Origin: Treponema sp. UBA4377
GTDB taxonomy: Bacteria; Spirochaetota; Spirochaetia; Treponematales; Treponemataceae
DNA: 40,153 bases
NCBI GenBank assembly: GCA_002391235.1
Contig: DGRX01000023.1
Coordinates: 33,531-73,683, forward strand
Direction: 5' to 3'
Shown here: in pieces, positions 39,488-40,153 of the stretch
Layout: every line of letters starts with the position of its first letter
Numbering within the stretch: position 1 is the first letter of the stretch
Made by a program: the position numbers and the translations under genes
The notes under the pieces: generated by a model
What the model was told of the DNA's origin: nothing
The model's input: the letters and a program-made list of their open reading frames with translations, nothing else
Databases searched by the model: none

Positions 39488-40153
39488 TTACTTTACCATG
39501 CTTTCCAGCGTGGCAAAAAGCGCGTCCGGCTCGACGGGCTTGCTTAGGTGCGCGTTTAGGCCGGCCTGAAGGCTTCGCTGCACGTCTTCGTCAAAGGCCT
39601 TGGCCGTGAGCGCGATGATTGGAATCGTCTTTGCGTCCTCTCTTTCAAGCGCGCGGATTTTCATCGTGGCCTCAAGGCCGTCCATCTCCGGCATGTTCAT
39701 GTCCATCAAAATCGCGTCGTAATAATTTTCTTCGCTCTTTGAGAACATTTCAAGCGCCTCGCGGCCGTTCGCCGCGCACTCGACTTGCATTTCGCGCATG
39801 TTCAAGACCATGACCATGATTTCGGCGTTGACTTCCATGTCTTCTGCAAGAAGAATGCGCTTTCCCTTTAGGTCGGCCTTGGCCTCCTCCGCGTTGGCCG
39901 CCTTTTTCTTTTCAATCGCGCAGCGGAATTCTTCCACCACGTTGGAAGCGAAAAGCGGCTTCGCCAAAAAGCTGTCAACGCCGGCCGCGCGCGCCTCGTC
40001 GATTATGTCGTCCCAATTGTAGGCCGTAAGAATGATTATGGCCGACTCGCTTCCGACAATCGATCGGATGCGGCGGGTTGTCTCAACGCCGTCCATCTCC
40101 GGCATTTTCCAGTCAATCAAAATCAAGTTGTAAGGCGCGCGGCGCGCGTGGCG
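39488..40153 (-). CDS. C-terminal part of a hybrid sensor kinase or multi-receiver protein (two REC domains), partial
   Basis: An open frame enters from beyond the window end (RHARRAPYNLILIDWKMPEMDG) and ends at 39488. It holds the rest of one receiver domain (acceptor Asp in LIDWKMPEMDG, Lys in FLAKPL), an Ala/Glu/Lys linker (KKKAANAEEAKADLKGK) and a complete second receiver (ILLAEDMEVN, acceptor Asp in ILMDMNMPEMDG, HLSKPV) up to ESMVK. This is typical of the C-terminus of hybrid histidine kinases. It is not the Hpt operon's neighbour, but could supply a phosphorelay that uses the lone Hpt at 9394; that link is speculative. Confidence 0.85.
   Translation of the reverse strand, partial: RHARRAPYNLILIDWKMPEMDGVETTRRIRSIVGSESAIIILTAYNWDDIIDEARAAGVDSFLAKPLFASNVVEEFRCAIEKKKAANAEEAKADLKGKRILLAEDMEVNAEIMVMVLNMREMQVECAANGREALEMFSKSEENYYDAILMDMNMPEMDGLEATMKIRALEREDAKTIPIIALTAKAFDEDVQRSLQAGLNAHLSKPVEPDALFATLESMVK

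Overview
The window looks like a chromosomal piece of a host-associated treponeme (Spirochaetota, genus Treponema or a close relative). The arguments are a spirochaete/archaeal-type UMP kinase, PilZ, TPR, PEGA-lipoprotein and two-cNMP-domain proteins of the kind treponemes carry, several lipobox proteins, and a gene set around cysS, murB, an ECF sigma factor and its anti-sigma that I recall being neighbours in T. pallidum. A complete tryptophan operon excludes T. pallidum itself. No rRNA, tRNA, CRISPR array or insertion sequence was found.

Layout. 1-3404 is an AT-rich accessory island: a frameshifted Cys-rich mini-protein, a three-gene DpnII/MboI-type (GATC) restriction-modification operon in methylase-endonuclease-methylase order, and a divergent orphan BrnA-like antitoxin whose promoter carries a perfect 13-bp-arm palindrome. 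3447-12083 is a signalling and metabolic run on the + strand: membrane GGDEF protein, giant 2-hydroxyacyl-CoA dehydratase activase-like protein, Hpt protein, REC/HD-GYP protein and dGTPase. 12156-17863 holds an ACT-domain regulator, murJ, an M24 peptidase, a 159-nt nested inverted repeat, rpsU, an exported phosphodiester-glycosidase-like protein, a PEGA lipoprotein and radC. 18050-23207 is a minus-strand operon: cysS, ECF sigma, anti-sigma, an IPT/transglutaminase-fold pseudoenzyme, and UMP kinase. 23255-30140 has murB, a HAD phosphatase, a cNMP-binding protein, two exported proteins, a TPR-PilZ pair and a small membrane protein. 30286-38948 is gatB and the trp operon (trpE, trpGD fusion, trpCF fusion, trpB, trpA), with two matching 18-bp operator-like palindromes at the trp promoter. 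The window ends with mscL and the C-terminal receiver domains of a hybrid sensor kinase.

The strongest unexplained signal is at the promoters. About a dozen genes have a -10 hexamer (TATAAT, TAAAAT, TAGAAT, TACAAT) ending only 6-8 nt before the ATG. Most have a -35 exactly 17 bp upstream, often TTGCCA, and no Shine-Dalgarno. Transcription should therefore start at or next to the A of the start codon, giving leaderless mRNAs. Examples are the dam-like methylase, BrnA, hpt, the ACT protein, murJ, the PEGA lipoprotein, murB, the HAD gene, pilZ and gatB. Other genes in the same window (rpsU, mscL, trpE, trpG, trpB, trpA, the UMP kinase gene) have classic AGGAGG-like sites, so two start modes coexist. 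Several apparent longer reading frames begin in the -35 box itself, so automatic start calls will be wrong for these genes.

c-di-GMP making (GGDEF), possible breaking (HD-GYP) and sensing (PilZ) genes are all present, which suits a motile treponeme. All functional statements are read from protein motifs and context; no database search was run.
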